A model generated the notes under the pieces. The model saw nothing but the letters and a program-made list of their open reading frames with translations. It had not been told where the DNA came from and did not search any database. Made by a program: the position numbers and the translations under genes. This document shows, piece by piece, positions 1 to 12,700 of a stretch of 64,000 nt of DNA (the stretch's first letter is position 1; every line of letters starts with the position of its first letter). This DNA is from Strongylocentrotus purpuratus (lineage: Eukaryota > Echinodermata > Echinoidea > Camarodonta > Strongylocentrotidae). The stretch spans positions 9,430,242 to 9,494,241 of the forward strand of contig NW_022145611.1 of the NCBI RefSeq assembly GCF_000002235.5, written 5' to 3'.

Positions 1-3000
1 TAGATGGATCCTGAACCCTATATCCCTTTGAAAGGGGCGTAGTGGCAAATATTGAAAAATTTGAGTTATCACAACTTTCGGGCCGAAATGGTAAGGGCCG
101 GGGTGGTTCAGCATTTTGGAGGAAAATATTTTTTTTTTTAATTGGCTAGTTTCCCCACAATGAATGTACATACATGCCATTAGATGGATCCTGACCCCCA
201 TATCCCTTGAAAAGGGCGTAGTGGCAAATATTGAAAAATTTGAGTTATCACAACTTTCGGGCCGAAATGTTAAGGGCCGGGGTGGTTCAGCATTTTGGAG
301 GAAAATATTATTTTTTTTAATTGGCTAGTTTCCCCACAATGAATGTATATACATGCCATTAGATGGATCCTGACCCCCATATCCCTTTGAAAGGGGGGTA
401 GTGCAAATATTGTAAAAATTTGAATTATCACAACTTTCGGGCCGAAATTGTAAGGGCCGGGGTGGTTCAGCATTTTGGAGGAAAATATATTTTTTTTATT
501 GGCTAGTTTCCCCCAATGAATGTATATACATGCCATTAGATGGATCCTGACCCCCACATCCCTTTGAAAGGGGCGTAGTGGCAAATATTGAAAAATTTGA
601 GTTATCACAACTTTCGGGCCGAAATGTTAAGGGCCGGGGTGGTTCAGCATTTTGGAGGAAAATATTTTTTTTTTTAATTGGCTAGTTTCCCCACAATGAA
701 TGTACATACATGCCATTAGATGGATCCTGACCCCCATATCCCTTGAAAGGGGCGTAGTGGCAAATATTGAAAAATTTGAGTTATCACAACTTTCGGGCCG
801 AAATTTAAGGGCCGGGGTGGTTCAGCATTTTGGAGGAAAATATATATTTTTTTTTATTGGCTAGTTTCCCCACAATGAATGTACATACATGCCATTAGAT
901 GGATCCTGACCCCCATATCCCTTTGAAAGGGGGGTAGTGGCAAATATTGTAAAAATTTGAATTATCACAACTTTCGGGCCGAAATTGTAAGGGCCGGGGT
1001 GGTTCAGCATTTTGGAGGAAAATATTATTTTTTTTAATTGGCTAGTTTCCCCATAATGAATGTACATACATCCATTAGATGGATCCTGACCCCCATATCC
1101 CTTTGAAAGGGGCGTAGTGGCAAATATTGAAAAATTTGAGTTATCACAACTTTCGGGCCGAAATGTTAAGGGCCGGGGTGGTTCAGCATTTTGGAGGAAA
1201 ATATTTTTTTTTTTAATTGGCTAGTTTCCCCACAATGAATGTACATACATGCCATTAGATGGATCCTGACCCCCATATCCCTTTGAAAGGGGGGTAGTGG
1301 CAAATATTGTAAAATTTTGAATTATCACAACTTTCGGGCCGAAATTGTAAGGGCCGGGGTGGTTCAGCATTTTGGAGGAAAATTATTTTTTTTAATTGGC
1401 TAGTTTCCCCACAATGAATGTACATACATGCCATTAGATGGATCCTGACCCCCACATCCCTTGAAAGGGGCGTAGTGGCAAATATTGAAAAATTTGAGTT
1501 ATCACAACTTTCGGGCCGAAATGTTAAGGGCCGGGGTGGTTCAGCATTTTGGAGGAAAATATTATTTTTTTTTTAATTGGCTAGTTTCCCCATAATGAAT
1601 GTACATACATGCCATTAGATGGATCCTGACCCCCATATCCCTTTGAAAGGGGCGTAGTGGCAAATATTGAAAAATTTGAGTTATCACAACTTTCGGGCCG
1701 AAATGTTAAGGGCCGGGGTGGTTCAGCATTTTGGAGGAAAATATTATTTTTTTTTAATTGGCTAGTTTCCCCACAATGAATGTATATACATGCCATTAGA
1801 TGGATCCTGACCCCCATATCCCTTTGAAAGGGGCGTAGTGGCAAATATTGTAAAAATTTGAATTATCACAACTTTCGGGCCGAAATTGTAAGGGCCGGGG
1901 TGGTTCAGCATTTTGGAGGAAAATATATATTTTTTTTTAATTGGCTAGTTTCCCCATAATGAATGTACATACATCCGATGAGATGGATCCTGACCCCATA
2001 TCCCTTTGAAAGGGGCGTAGTGGCAAATATTGAAAAATTTGAATTATCACAACTTTCGGGCCGAAATGTAAGGGCCGGGGTGGTTCAGCATTTTGGAGGA
2101 AAAATTATTTTTTTTTATTGGCTAGTTTCCCCACAATGAATGTACATACATGCCATTAGATGGATCCTGACCCCCATATCCCTTTGAAAGGGGCGTAGTG
2201 GCAAATATTGAAAAATTTGAGTTATCACAACTTTCGGGCCGAAATGGTAAGGGCCGGGGTGGTTCAGCATTTTGGAGGAAAATATTATTTTTTTTTAATT
2301 GGCTAGTTTCCCACAATGAATGTACATACATGCCATTAGATGGATCCTGACCCCCATATCCCTTGAAAGGGGCGTAGTGGCAAATATTGAAAAATTTGAG
2401 TTATCACAACTTTCGGGCCGAAATGTTAAGGGCCGGGGTGGTTCAGCATTTTGGAGGAAAATATTATTTTTTTTAATTGGCTAGTTTCCCCACAATGAAT
2501 GTACATACATGCCATTAGATGGATCCTGACCCCCATATCCCTTTGAAAGGGGCGTAGTGGCAAATATTGTAAAAATTTGAATTATCACAACTTTCGGGCC
2601 GAAATTGTAAGGGCCGGGGTGGTTCAGCATTTTGGAGGAAAAATTATTTTTTTTAATTGGCTAGTTTCCCCACAATGAATGTACATACATGCCATTAGAT
2701 GGATCCTGACCCCCATATCCCTTGAAAGGGGCGTAGTGGCAAATATTGAAAAATTTGAGTTATCACAACTTTCGGGCCGAAATGTAAGGGCCGGGGTGGT
2801 TCAGCATTTTGGAGGAAAATATTTTTTTTTTTAATTGGCTAGTTTCCCCACAATGAATGTATATACATGCCATTAGATGGATCCTGACCCCCATATCCCT
2901 TTGAAAGGGGGTAGTGGCAAATATTGTAAAAATTTGAATTATCACAACTTTTCGGGCCGAAATTGTAAGGGCCGGGTGGTTCAGCATTTTGGAGGAAATA

Positions 3001-6000
3001 TATATTTTTTTTTATTGGCTAGTTTCCCCATAATGAATGTACATACATCCGATGAGATGGATCCTGACCCTATATCCCTTTGAAAGGGGCGTAGTGGCAA
3101 ATATTGTAAAATTTGAATTATCACAACTTTCGGGCCGAAATTGTAAGGGCCGGGGTGGTTCAGCATTTTGGAGGAAAATTATATTTTTTTTTAATTGGCT
3201 AGTTTCCCCATAATGAATGTACATACATGCCATTAGATGGATCCTGACCCCCATATCCCTTTGAAAGGGGCGTAGTGGGCAAATATTGTAAAAATTTGAG
3301 TTATCACAACTTTTCGGGCCGAAATTGTAAGGGCCGGGGTGGTTCAGCATTTTGGAGGAAATATTTTTTTTTTTTTAATTGGCTAGTTTCCCCATAATGA
3401 ATGTACATACATCCATTAGATGGATCCTGAACCCTATATCCCTTTGAAAGGGGCGTAGTGGCAAATATTGAAAAATTTGAGTTATCACAACTTTCGGGCC
3501 GAAATGGTAAGGGCCGGGGTGGTTCAGCATTTTGGAGGAAAATATTTTTTTTTTTAATTGGCTAGTTTCCCCACAATGAATGTACATACATGCCATTAGA
3601 TGGATCCTGACCCCCACATCCCTTGAAAAGGGCGTAGTGGCAAATATTGAAAATTTGAGTTATCACAACTTTCGGGCCGAAATGTTAAGGGCCGGGTGGT
3701 TCAGCATTTTGGAGGAAAATATTATTTTTTTTAATTGGCTAGTTTCCCCACAATGAATGTACATACATGCCATTAGATGGATCCTGACCCCCATATCCTT
3801 TGAAAGGGGGCGTAGGGCAATATTGTAAAAATTTGATTATCACAACTTTCGGGCCGAAATGGTAAGGGCCGGGGTGGTTCAGCATTTTGGAGGAAAATAT
3901 TATTTTTTTTTAATTGGCTAGTTTCCCCATAATGAATGTACATACATCCGATGAGATGGATCCTGAACCCTATATCCCTTTGAAAGGGGCGTAGTGGCAA
4001 ATATTGAAAAATTTGAGTTATCACAACTTTGGGCCGAAATGTTAGGGGCCGGGTGGTTCAGCATTTTGGAGGAAAATATTTTTTTTTTTTTAATTGGCTA
4101 GTTTCCCCCAATGAATGTATATACATCCATTAGATGGATCCTGACCCCCATATCCCTTTGAAAGGGGGGTAGTGGCAAATATTGTAAAATTTTGAATTAT
4201 CACAACTTTCAGGCCGAAATTGTAAGGGCCGGGTGGTTCAGCATTTTGGAGGAAAATTATATTTTTTAGATAGGCTAGTTTCCCACAATGAATGTATATA
4301 CATGCCATTAGATGGATCCTGACCCCCACATCCCTTGAAAGGGGCGTAGTGGCAAATATTGAAAAATTTGAGTTATCACAACTTTCGGGCCGAAATGTTA
4401 AGGGCCGGGGTGGTTCAGCATTTTGGAGGAAAATATTATTTTTTTTTAATTGGCTAGTTTCCCCATAATGAATGTACATACATGCCATTAGATGGATCCT
4501 GACCCCCATATCCCTTTGAAAGGGGCGTAGTGGCAAATATTGAAAAATTTGAGTTATCACAACTTTCGGGCCGAAATGGTAAGGGCCGGGGTGGTTCAGC
4601 ATTTTGGAGGAAAATATATATTTTTTTTAAATTGGCTAGTTTCCCCACAATGAATGTATATACATGCCATTAGATGGATCCTGACCCCTATCCCCTTTGA
4701 AAGGGGGGTAGGGCAAATATTGTAAAAATTTGAATTATCACAACTTTTCGGGCCAAAGTTGTAAGGGCCGGGGTGGTTCAGCATTTTGGAGGAAAATATA
4801 TATTTTTTTTTTAATTGGCTAGTTTCCCCATAATGAATGTACATACATCCGATGAGATGGATCCTGACCCCTATATCCCTTTGAAAGGGGCGTAGTGGCA
4901 AATATTGTAAAAATTTGAATTATCACAACTTCGGGCCGAAATTGTAAGGGCCGGGGTGGTTCAGCATTTTGGAGGAAAAATTATTTTTTTTGAATAGGCT
5001 AGTTTCCCCACAATGAATGTACATACATGCCATTAGATGGATCCTGACCCCCACATCCCTTTGAAAGGGGCGTAGTGGCAAATATTGAAAAATTTGAGTT
5101 ATCACAACTTTCGGGCCGAAATGGTAAGGGCCGGGTGGTTCAGCATTTTGGAGGAAAATATTATTTTTTTTTATTGGCTAGTTTCCCCACAATGAATGTA
5201 CATACATGCCATTAGATGGATCCTGACCCCCACATCCCTTTGAAAGGGGCGTAGTGGCAAATATTGAAAAATTTGAGTTATCACAACTTTCGGGCCGAAA
5301 TGTTAAGGGCCGGGGTGGTTCAGCATTTTGGAGGAAAATATTATTTTTTTTAATTGGCTAGTTTCCCCACAATGAATGTATATACATGCCATTAGATGGA
5401 TCCTGACCCCCATATCCCTTTGACAGGGGTAGTGGCAAATATTGTAAAAATTTGAATTATCACAACTTTCGGGCCGAAATTGTAAGGGCCGGGGTGGTTC
5501 AGCATTTTGGAGGAGAAATTATATTTTTTTTAATTGGCTAGTTTCCCCACAATGAATGTACATACATGCCATTAGATGGATCCTGACCCCACATCCTTTG
5601 AAAGGGGCGTAGTGGCAAATATTGAAAAATTTGAGTTATCACAACTTTCGGGCCGAAATGTTAAGGGCCGGGGTGGTTCAGCATTTTGGAGGAAAATATA
5701 TTTTTTTTTAATTGGCTAGTTTCCCCACAATGAATGTACATACATGCCATTAGATGGATCCTGACCCCCATATCCCTTTGAAAGGGGGGTAGTGGCAAAT
5801 ATTGTAAAAATTTGAATTATCACAACTTTTCGGGCCAAATTGTAAGGGCCGGGGTGGTTCAGCATTTTGGAGGAAAATATATTTTTTTTTTAATTGGCTA
5901 GTTTCCCCATAATGAATGTACATACATCCGATTAGATGGATCCTGACCCCCATATCCCTTTGAAAGGGGCGTAGTGGCAAATATTGAAAAATTTGAATTA

Positions 6001-9000
6001 TCACAACTTTCGGGCCGAAATGGTAAGGGCCGGGGTGGTTCAGCATTTTGGAGGAAAAAATTATATTTTTTTTTAATTGGCTAGTTTCCCCACAATGAAT
6101 GTACATACATGCCATTAGATGGATCCTGACCCCCATATCCCTTTGAAAGGGGTAGGGCAAATATTGTAAAAATTTGAATTATCACAACTTTCGGGCCAAA
6201 TTGTAAGGGCCGGGGTGGTTCAGCATTTTGGAGGAAAATATTTTTTTTTTTTAATTGGCTAGTTTCCCCATAATGAATGTACATACATGCCATTAGATGG
6301 ATCCTGACCCCCATATCCTTTGAAAGGGGCGTAGTGGCAAATATTGAAAAATTTGAGTTATCACAACTTTCGGGCCGAAATGGTAAGGGCCGGGGTGGTT
6401 CAGCATTTTGGAGGAAAATATTTTTTTTTTTTTATTGGCTAGTTTCCCCACAATGAATGTACATACATGCCATTAGATGGATCCTGACCCCCACATCCCT
6501 TTGAAAGGGGCGTAGTGGCAAATATTGAAAAATTTGAGTTATCACAACTTTCGGGCCGAAATGTTAAGGGCCGGGGTGGTTCAGCATTTTGGAGGAAAAT
6601 ATTATTTTTTTTAATTGGCTAGTTTCCCCACAATGAATGTATATACATGCCATTAGATGGATCCTGACCCCCATATCCCTTTGAAAGGGGGGTAGGGCAA
6701 ATATTGTAAAATTTGAATTATCACAACTTTTCGGGCCGAAATGGTAAGGGCCGGGGTGGTTCAGCATTTTGGAGGAAAATATTATTTTTTTTTTAATTGG
6801 CTAGTTTCCCCATAATGAATGTACATACATCCGATTAGATGGATCCTGACCCCCATATCCCTTTGAAAGGGGCGTAGTGGCAAATATTGAAAAATTTGAG
6901 TTATCACAACTTTTCGGCCGAAATGTTAAGGGCCGGGGTGGTTCAGCATTTTGGAGGAAAATATTTTTTTTTTTTTAATTGGCTAGTTTCCCCATAATGA
7001 ATGTACATACATGCCATTAGATGGATCCTGACCCCATATCCCTTTGAAAGGGGTAGTGGCAAATATTGTAAAAATTTGAATTATCACAACTTTCGGGCCG
7101 AAATTGTAAGGGCCGGGTGGTTCAGCATTTTGGAGGAAAATTATTTTTTTTTAATTGGCTAGTTTCCCCACAATGAATGTACATACATGCCATTAGATGG
7201 ATCCTGACCCCCATATCCCTTGAAAGGGGCGTAGTGGCAAATATTGAAAAATTTGAGTTATCACAACTTTCGGGCCGAAATGTTAAGGGCCGGGGTGGTT
7301 CAGCATTTTGGAGGAAAATATTATTTTTTTTAATTGGCTAGTTTCCCCATAATGAATGTACATACATGCCATTAGATGGATCCTGACCCCCACATCCCTT
7401 GAAAGGGGCGTAGTGGCAAATATTGAAAAATTTGAGTTATCACAACTTTCGGGCCGAAATGTTAAGGGCCGGGGTGGTTCAGCATTTTGGAGGAAAATAT
7501 ATATTTTTTTTAATTGGCTAGTTTCCCCACAATGAATGTATATACATGCCATTAGATGGATCCTGACCCCCATATCCCTTTGAAAGGGGGTAGGGCAAAT
7601 ATTGTAAAAATTTGAATTATCACAACTTTCGGGCCGAAATTGTAAGGGCCGGGTGGTTCAGCATTTTGGAGGAAAATATATTTTTTTTTTTAATTGGCTA
7701 GTTTCCCCATAATGAATGTACATACATGCCATTAGATGGATCCTGAACCCTATATCCCTTTGAAAGGGGCGTAGTGGCAAATATTGTAAAATTTGAATTA
7801 TCACAACTTTCGGGCCGAAATGGTAAGGGCCGGGGTGGTTCAGCATTTTGGAGGAAAAATTATTTTTTTTTAATAGGCTAGTTTCCCCACAATGAATGTA
7901 TATACATGCCATTAGATGGATCCTGACCCCCATATCCCTTTGAAAGGGGCGTAGTGGCAAATATTGAAAAATTTGAGTTATCACAACTTTCGGGCCGAAA
8001 TGGTAAGGGCCGGGGTGGTTCAGCATTTTGGAGGAAAATATTATTTTTTTTTAATTGGCTAGTTTCCCCACAATGAATGTACATACATGCCATTAGATGG
8101 ATCCTGACCCCCATATCCCTTGAAAGGGGCGTAGTGGCAAATATTGAAAAATTTGAATTATCACAACTTTCGGGCCGAAATGTTAAGGGCGGGGTGGTTC
8201 AGCATTTTGGAGGAAAATATTATTTTTTTTAATTGGCTAGTTTCCCCAAATGAATGTACATACATGCCATTAGATGGATCCTGACCCCCATATCCCTTTG
8301 AAAGGGGGTAGGGCAAATATTGTAAAAATTTGAATTATCACAACTTTCGGGCCGAAATTGTAAGGGCCGGGGTGGTTCAGCATTTTGGGAGAAATTATAT
8401 TTTTTTAATTGGCTAGTTTCCCCACAATGAATGTACATACATGCCATTAGATGGATCCTGACCCCCACATCCCTTGAAAAGGGCGTAGTGGCAAATATTG
8501 AAAAATTTGAGTTATCACAACTTTCGGGCCGAAATGTTAAGGGCCGGGGTGGTTCAGCATTTTGGAGGAAAATATTATTTTTTTTTAATTGGCTAGTTTC
8601 CCCACAATGAATGTATATACATGCCATTAGATGGATCCTGACCCCCATATCCCTTTGACAGGGGGGTAGGGGCAAATATTGTAAAAATTTGAATTATCAC
8701 AACTTTCGGGCCAAATGTAAGGGCCGGGTGGTTCAGCATTTTGGAGGAAAATATATTTTTTTTTAATTGGCTAGTTTCCCCATAATGAATGTACATACAT
8801 CCATTAGATGGATCCTGAACCCTATATCCCTTTGAAAGGGGCGTAGTGGCAAATATTGAAAAATTTGAATTATCACAACTTTCGGGCCGAAATGTAAGGG
8901 CGGGGTGGTTCAGCATTTTGGAGGAAAAATTATATTTTTTTTTAATTGGCTAGTTTCCCCACAATGAATGTATATACATGCCATTAGATGGATCCTGACC

Positions 9001-12000
9001 CCCATATCCCTTTGAAAGGGGGTAGTGGCAAATATTGTAAAATTTGAATTATCACACTTTTTCGGGCCAAATTGTAAGGGCCGGGGTGGTTCAGCATTTT
9101 GGAGGAAAATATTTTTTTTTTTTTTATTGGCTAGTTTCCCCATAATGAATGTACATACATCCATTAGATGGATCCTGAACCCTATATCCCTTTGAAAGGG
9201 GCGTAGTGGCAAATATTAAAAATTTGAATTATCACAACTTTCGGGCCGAAATGGTAAGGGCCGGGGTGGTTCAGCATTTTGGAGGAAAATATTTTTTTTT
9301 TTTTAATTGGCTAGTTTCCCACAATGAATGTACATACATGCCATTAGATGGATCCTGACCCCACATCCCTTGAAAAGGGCGTAGTGGCAAATATTGAAAA
9401 ATTTGAGTTATCACAACTTTCGGGCCGAAATGTTAAGGGCCGGGGTGGTTCAGCATTTTGGAGGAAAATATTATTTTTTTTTAATTGGCTAGTTTCCCAC
9501 AATGAATGTACATACATGCCATTAGATGGATCCTGACCCCCATATCCCTTTGAAAGGGGGGTAGGGCAAATATTGTAAAAATTTGAATTATCACAACTTT
9601 CGGGCCGAAATGTAAGGGCCGGGGTGGTTCAGCATTTGGAGGAAAATATTATTTTTTTTTAATTGGCTAGTTTCCCCATAATGAATGTACATACATCCGA
9701 TTAGATGGATCCTGACCCCTATATCCCTTTGAAAGGGGCGTAGTGGCAAATATTGAAAAATTTGAGTTATCACAACTTTCGGGCCGAAATGTTAGGGCCG
9801 GGGTGGTTCAGCATTTTGGAGGAAAATATTTTTTTTTTTTAATTGGCTAGTTTCCCCACAATGAATGTATATACATGCCATTAGATGGATCCTGACCCCC
9901 ATATCCCTTTGAAAGGGGGTAGTGCAAATATTGTAAAATTTTGAATTATCACAACTTTCGGGCCGAAATGTAAGGGCCGGGGTGGTTCAGCATTTTGGAG
10001 GAGAAATTATTTTTTTTAATTGGCTAGTTTCCCCACAATGAATGTACATACATGCCATTAGATGGATCCTGACCCCCATATCCCTTGAAAGGGGCGTAGT
10101 GGCAAATATTGAAAAATTTGAGTTATCACAACTTTCGGGCCGAAATGTTAAGGGCCGGGGTGGTTCAGCATTTTGGAGGAAAATATTTTTTTTTTTTTAA
10201 TTGGCTAGTTTCCCCACAATGAATGTACATACATGCCATTAGATGGATCCTGACCCCCATATCCCTTGAAAGGGGCGTAGTGGCAAATATTGAAAAATTT
10301 GAATTATCACAACTTTCGGGCCGAAATGTTAAGGGCCGGGGTGGTTCAGCATTTTGGAGGAAAATATTTTTTTTTAATTGGCTAGTTTCCCACAATGAAT
10401 GTATATACATGCCATTAGATGGATCCTGACCCCCATATCCTTTGAAAGGGGTAGTGGCAAATATTGTAAAATTTGAATTATCACAACTTTCGGGCCGAAA
10501 TGGTAAGGGCCGGGGTGGTTCAGCATTTTGGAGGAAAATATTATTTTTTTTTAATTGGCTAGTTTCCCCACAATGAATGTACATACATGCCATTAGATGG
10601 ATCCTGACCCCCATATCCCTTTGAAAGGGGGTAGTGGCAAATATTGAAAAATTTGAATTATCACAACTTTCGGGCCAAATTGTAGGGCCGGGTGGTTCAG
10701 CATTTTGGAGGAAAATATATATTTTTTTTTAATTGGCTAGTTTCCCCACAATGAATGTACATACATGCCATTAGATGGATCCTGACCCCACATATCCCTT
10801 GAAAGGGGCGTAGTGGCAAATATTGAAAAATTTGAGTTATCACAACTTTCGGGCCGAAATGTTAAGGGCCGGGGTGGTTCAGCATTTTGGAGGAAAATAT
10901 TATTTTTTTTAATTGGCTAGTTTCCCCACAATGAATGTATATACATGCCATTAGATGGATCCTGACCCCCATATCCCTTTGAAAGGGGCGTAGGGCAAAT
11001 ATTGAAAAATTTGAGTTATCACAACTTTCGGGCCGAAATTGTAAGGGCCGGGGTGGTTCAGCATTTTGGAGGAAAATTATATTTTTTTAATTGGCTAGTT
11101 TCCCCACAATGAATGTACATACATGCCATTAGATGGATCCTGACCCCCATATCCCTTGAAAGGGGCGTAGTGGCAAATATTGAAAAATTTGAGTTATCAC
11201 AACTTTCGGGCCGAAATGTAAGGGCCGGGGTGGTTCAGCATTTTGGAGGAAAATATTTTTTTTTTTTAATTGGCTAGTTTCCCCACAATGAATGTACATA
11301 CATCCATTAGATGGATCCTGACCCCCATATCCCTTTGAAAGGGGGTAGGGGCAAATATTGAAAAATTTGAATTATCACAACTTTCGGGCCGAAATTGTAA
11401 GGGCCGGGGTGGTTCAGCATTTTGGAGGAAAATTTATTTTTTTTTTAATTGGCTAGTTTCCCCATAATGAATGTACATACATCCATTAGATGGATCCTGA
11501 CCATATCCCTTTGAAAGGGGCGTAGTGGCAAATATTGAAAAATTTGAATTATCACAACTTTCGGGCCGAAATGGTAAGGGCCGGGTGGTTCAGCATTTTG
11601 GAGGAAAATATATTTTTTTTTAATTGGCTAGTTTCCCCACAATGAATGTACATACATGCCATTAGATGGATCCTGACCCCACATCCCTTGAAAAGGGGCG
11701 TAGTGGCAAATATTGAAAAATTTGAATTATCACAACTTTCGGGCCGAAATGGTAAGGGCCGGGGTGGTTCAGCATTTTGGAGGAAAATATATATTTTTTT
11801 TAATTGGCTAGTTTCCCCACAATGAATGTACATACATCCATTAGATGGATCCTGACCCCCATATCCCTTTGAAAGGGGCGTAGTGGCAAATATTGTAAAA
11901 ATTTGAATTATCACAACTTTCGGGCCGAAATTGTAAGGGCCGGGGTGGTTCAGCATTTTGGAGGAAAAAATTATATTTTTTTTTTAATTGGCTAGTTTCC

Positions 12001-12700
12001 CCACAATGAATGTACATACATGCCATTAGATGGATCCTGACCCCCATATCCCTTTGAAAGGGGCGTAGTGGCAAATATTGAAAAATTTGAGTTATCACAA
12101 CTTTCGGGCCGAAATGGTAAGGGCCGGGGTGGTTCAGCATTTTGGAGGAAATATTATTTTTTTTTAATTGGCTAGTTTCCCCATAATGAATGTACATACA
12201 TCCCTTTAGATGGATCCTGAGTTATCACAACTTTCGGGCCGAAATGGTAAGGGCCGGGGTGGTTCAGCATTTTGGAGGAAAATATTTTTTTTTTTAATTG
12301 GCTAGTTTCCCCACAATGAATGTACATACATGCCATTAGATGGATCCTGACCCCCATATCCCTTTGAAAGGGGCGTAGTGGCAAATATTGAAAAATTTGA
12401 GTTATCACAACTTTCGGGCCGAAATGGTAAGGGCCGGGGTGGTTCAGCATTTTGGAGGAAAATATTATTTTTTTTAATTGGCTAGTTTCCCCACAATGAA
12501 TGTATATACATGCCATTAGATGGATCCTGACCCCCATATCCCTTTGAAAGGGGGGTAGGGCAAATATTGAAAAATTTGAATTATCACAACTTTCGGGCCG
12601 AAATGGTAAGGGCCGGGTGGTTCAGCATTTTGGAGGAAAATATTATTTTTTTTTAATTGGCTAGTTTCCCCATAATGAATGTACATACATCCATTAGATG
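1..12700 (+). repeat. Satellite sub-region with many one-base homopolymer length variants
   Basis: Units here often differ by a single base in C, G, T or A runs. GCCGGGTGG replaces the usual GCCGGGGTGG in at least eleven units, for example near 2,973, 3,691, 4,049, 5,131, 7,112, 8,727, 10,689, 11,581 and 12,614. I did not see this variant to the right of about 12.7 kb. Other run-length changes (TTTCCCAC, TGACCCCATA) also thin out after about 13-18 kb. Either this segment is older and less homogenised or it was less well polished in assembly. Confidence 0.75.
12181..12240 (+). repeat. Internally deleted satellite monomer
   Basis: In this unit GATGGATCCTGA runs straight into GTTATCACAACTTTC. 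The roughly 60 bp normally between them (the CCCTTTGAAAGGG palindrome, the GTAGTGGC block and the ATTTGA block) is missing. TGA occurs at both normal sides of the junction, so the deletion fits a microhomology or slippage event. The unit is about 120 bp instead of 181 bp. Confidence 0.85.
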
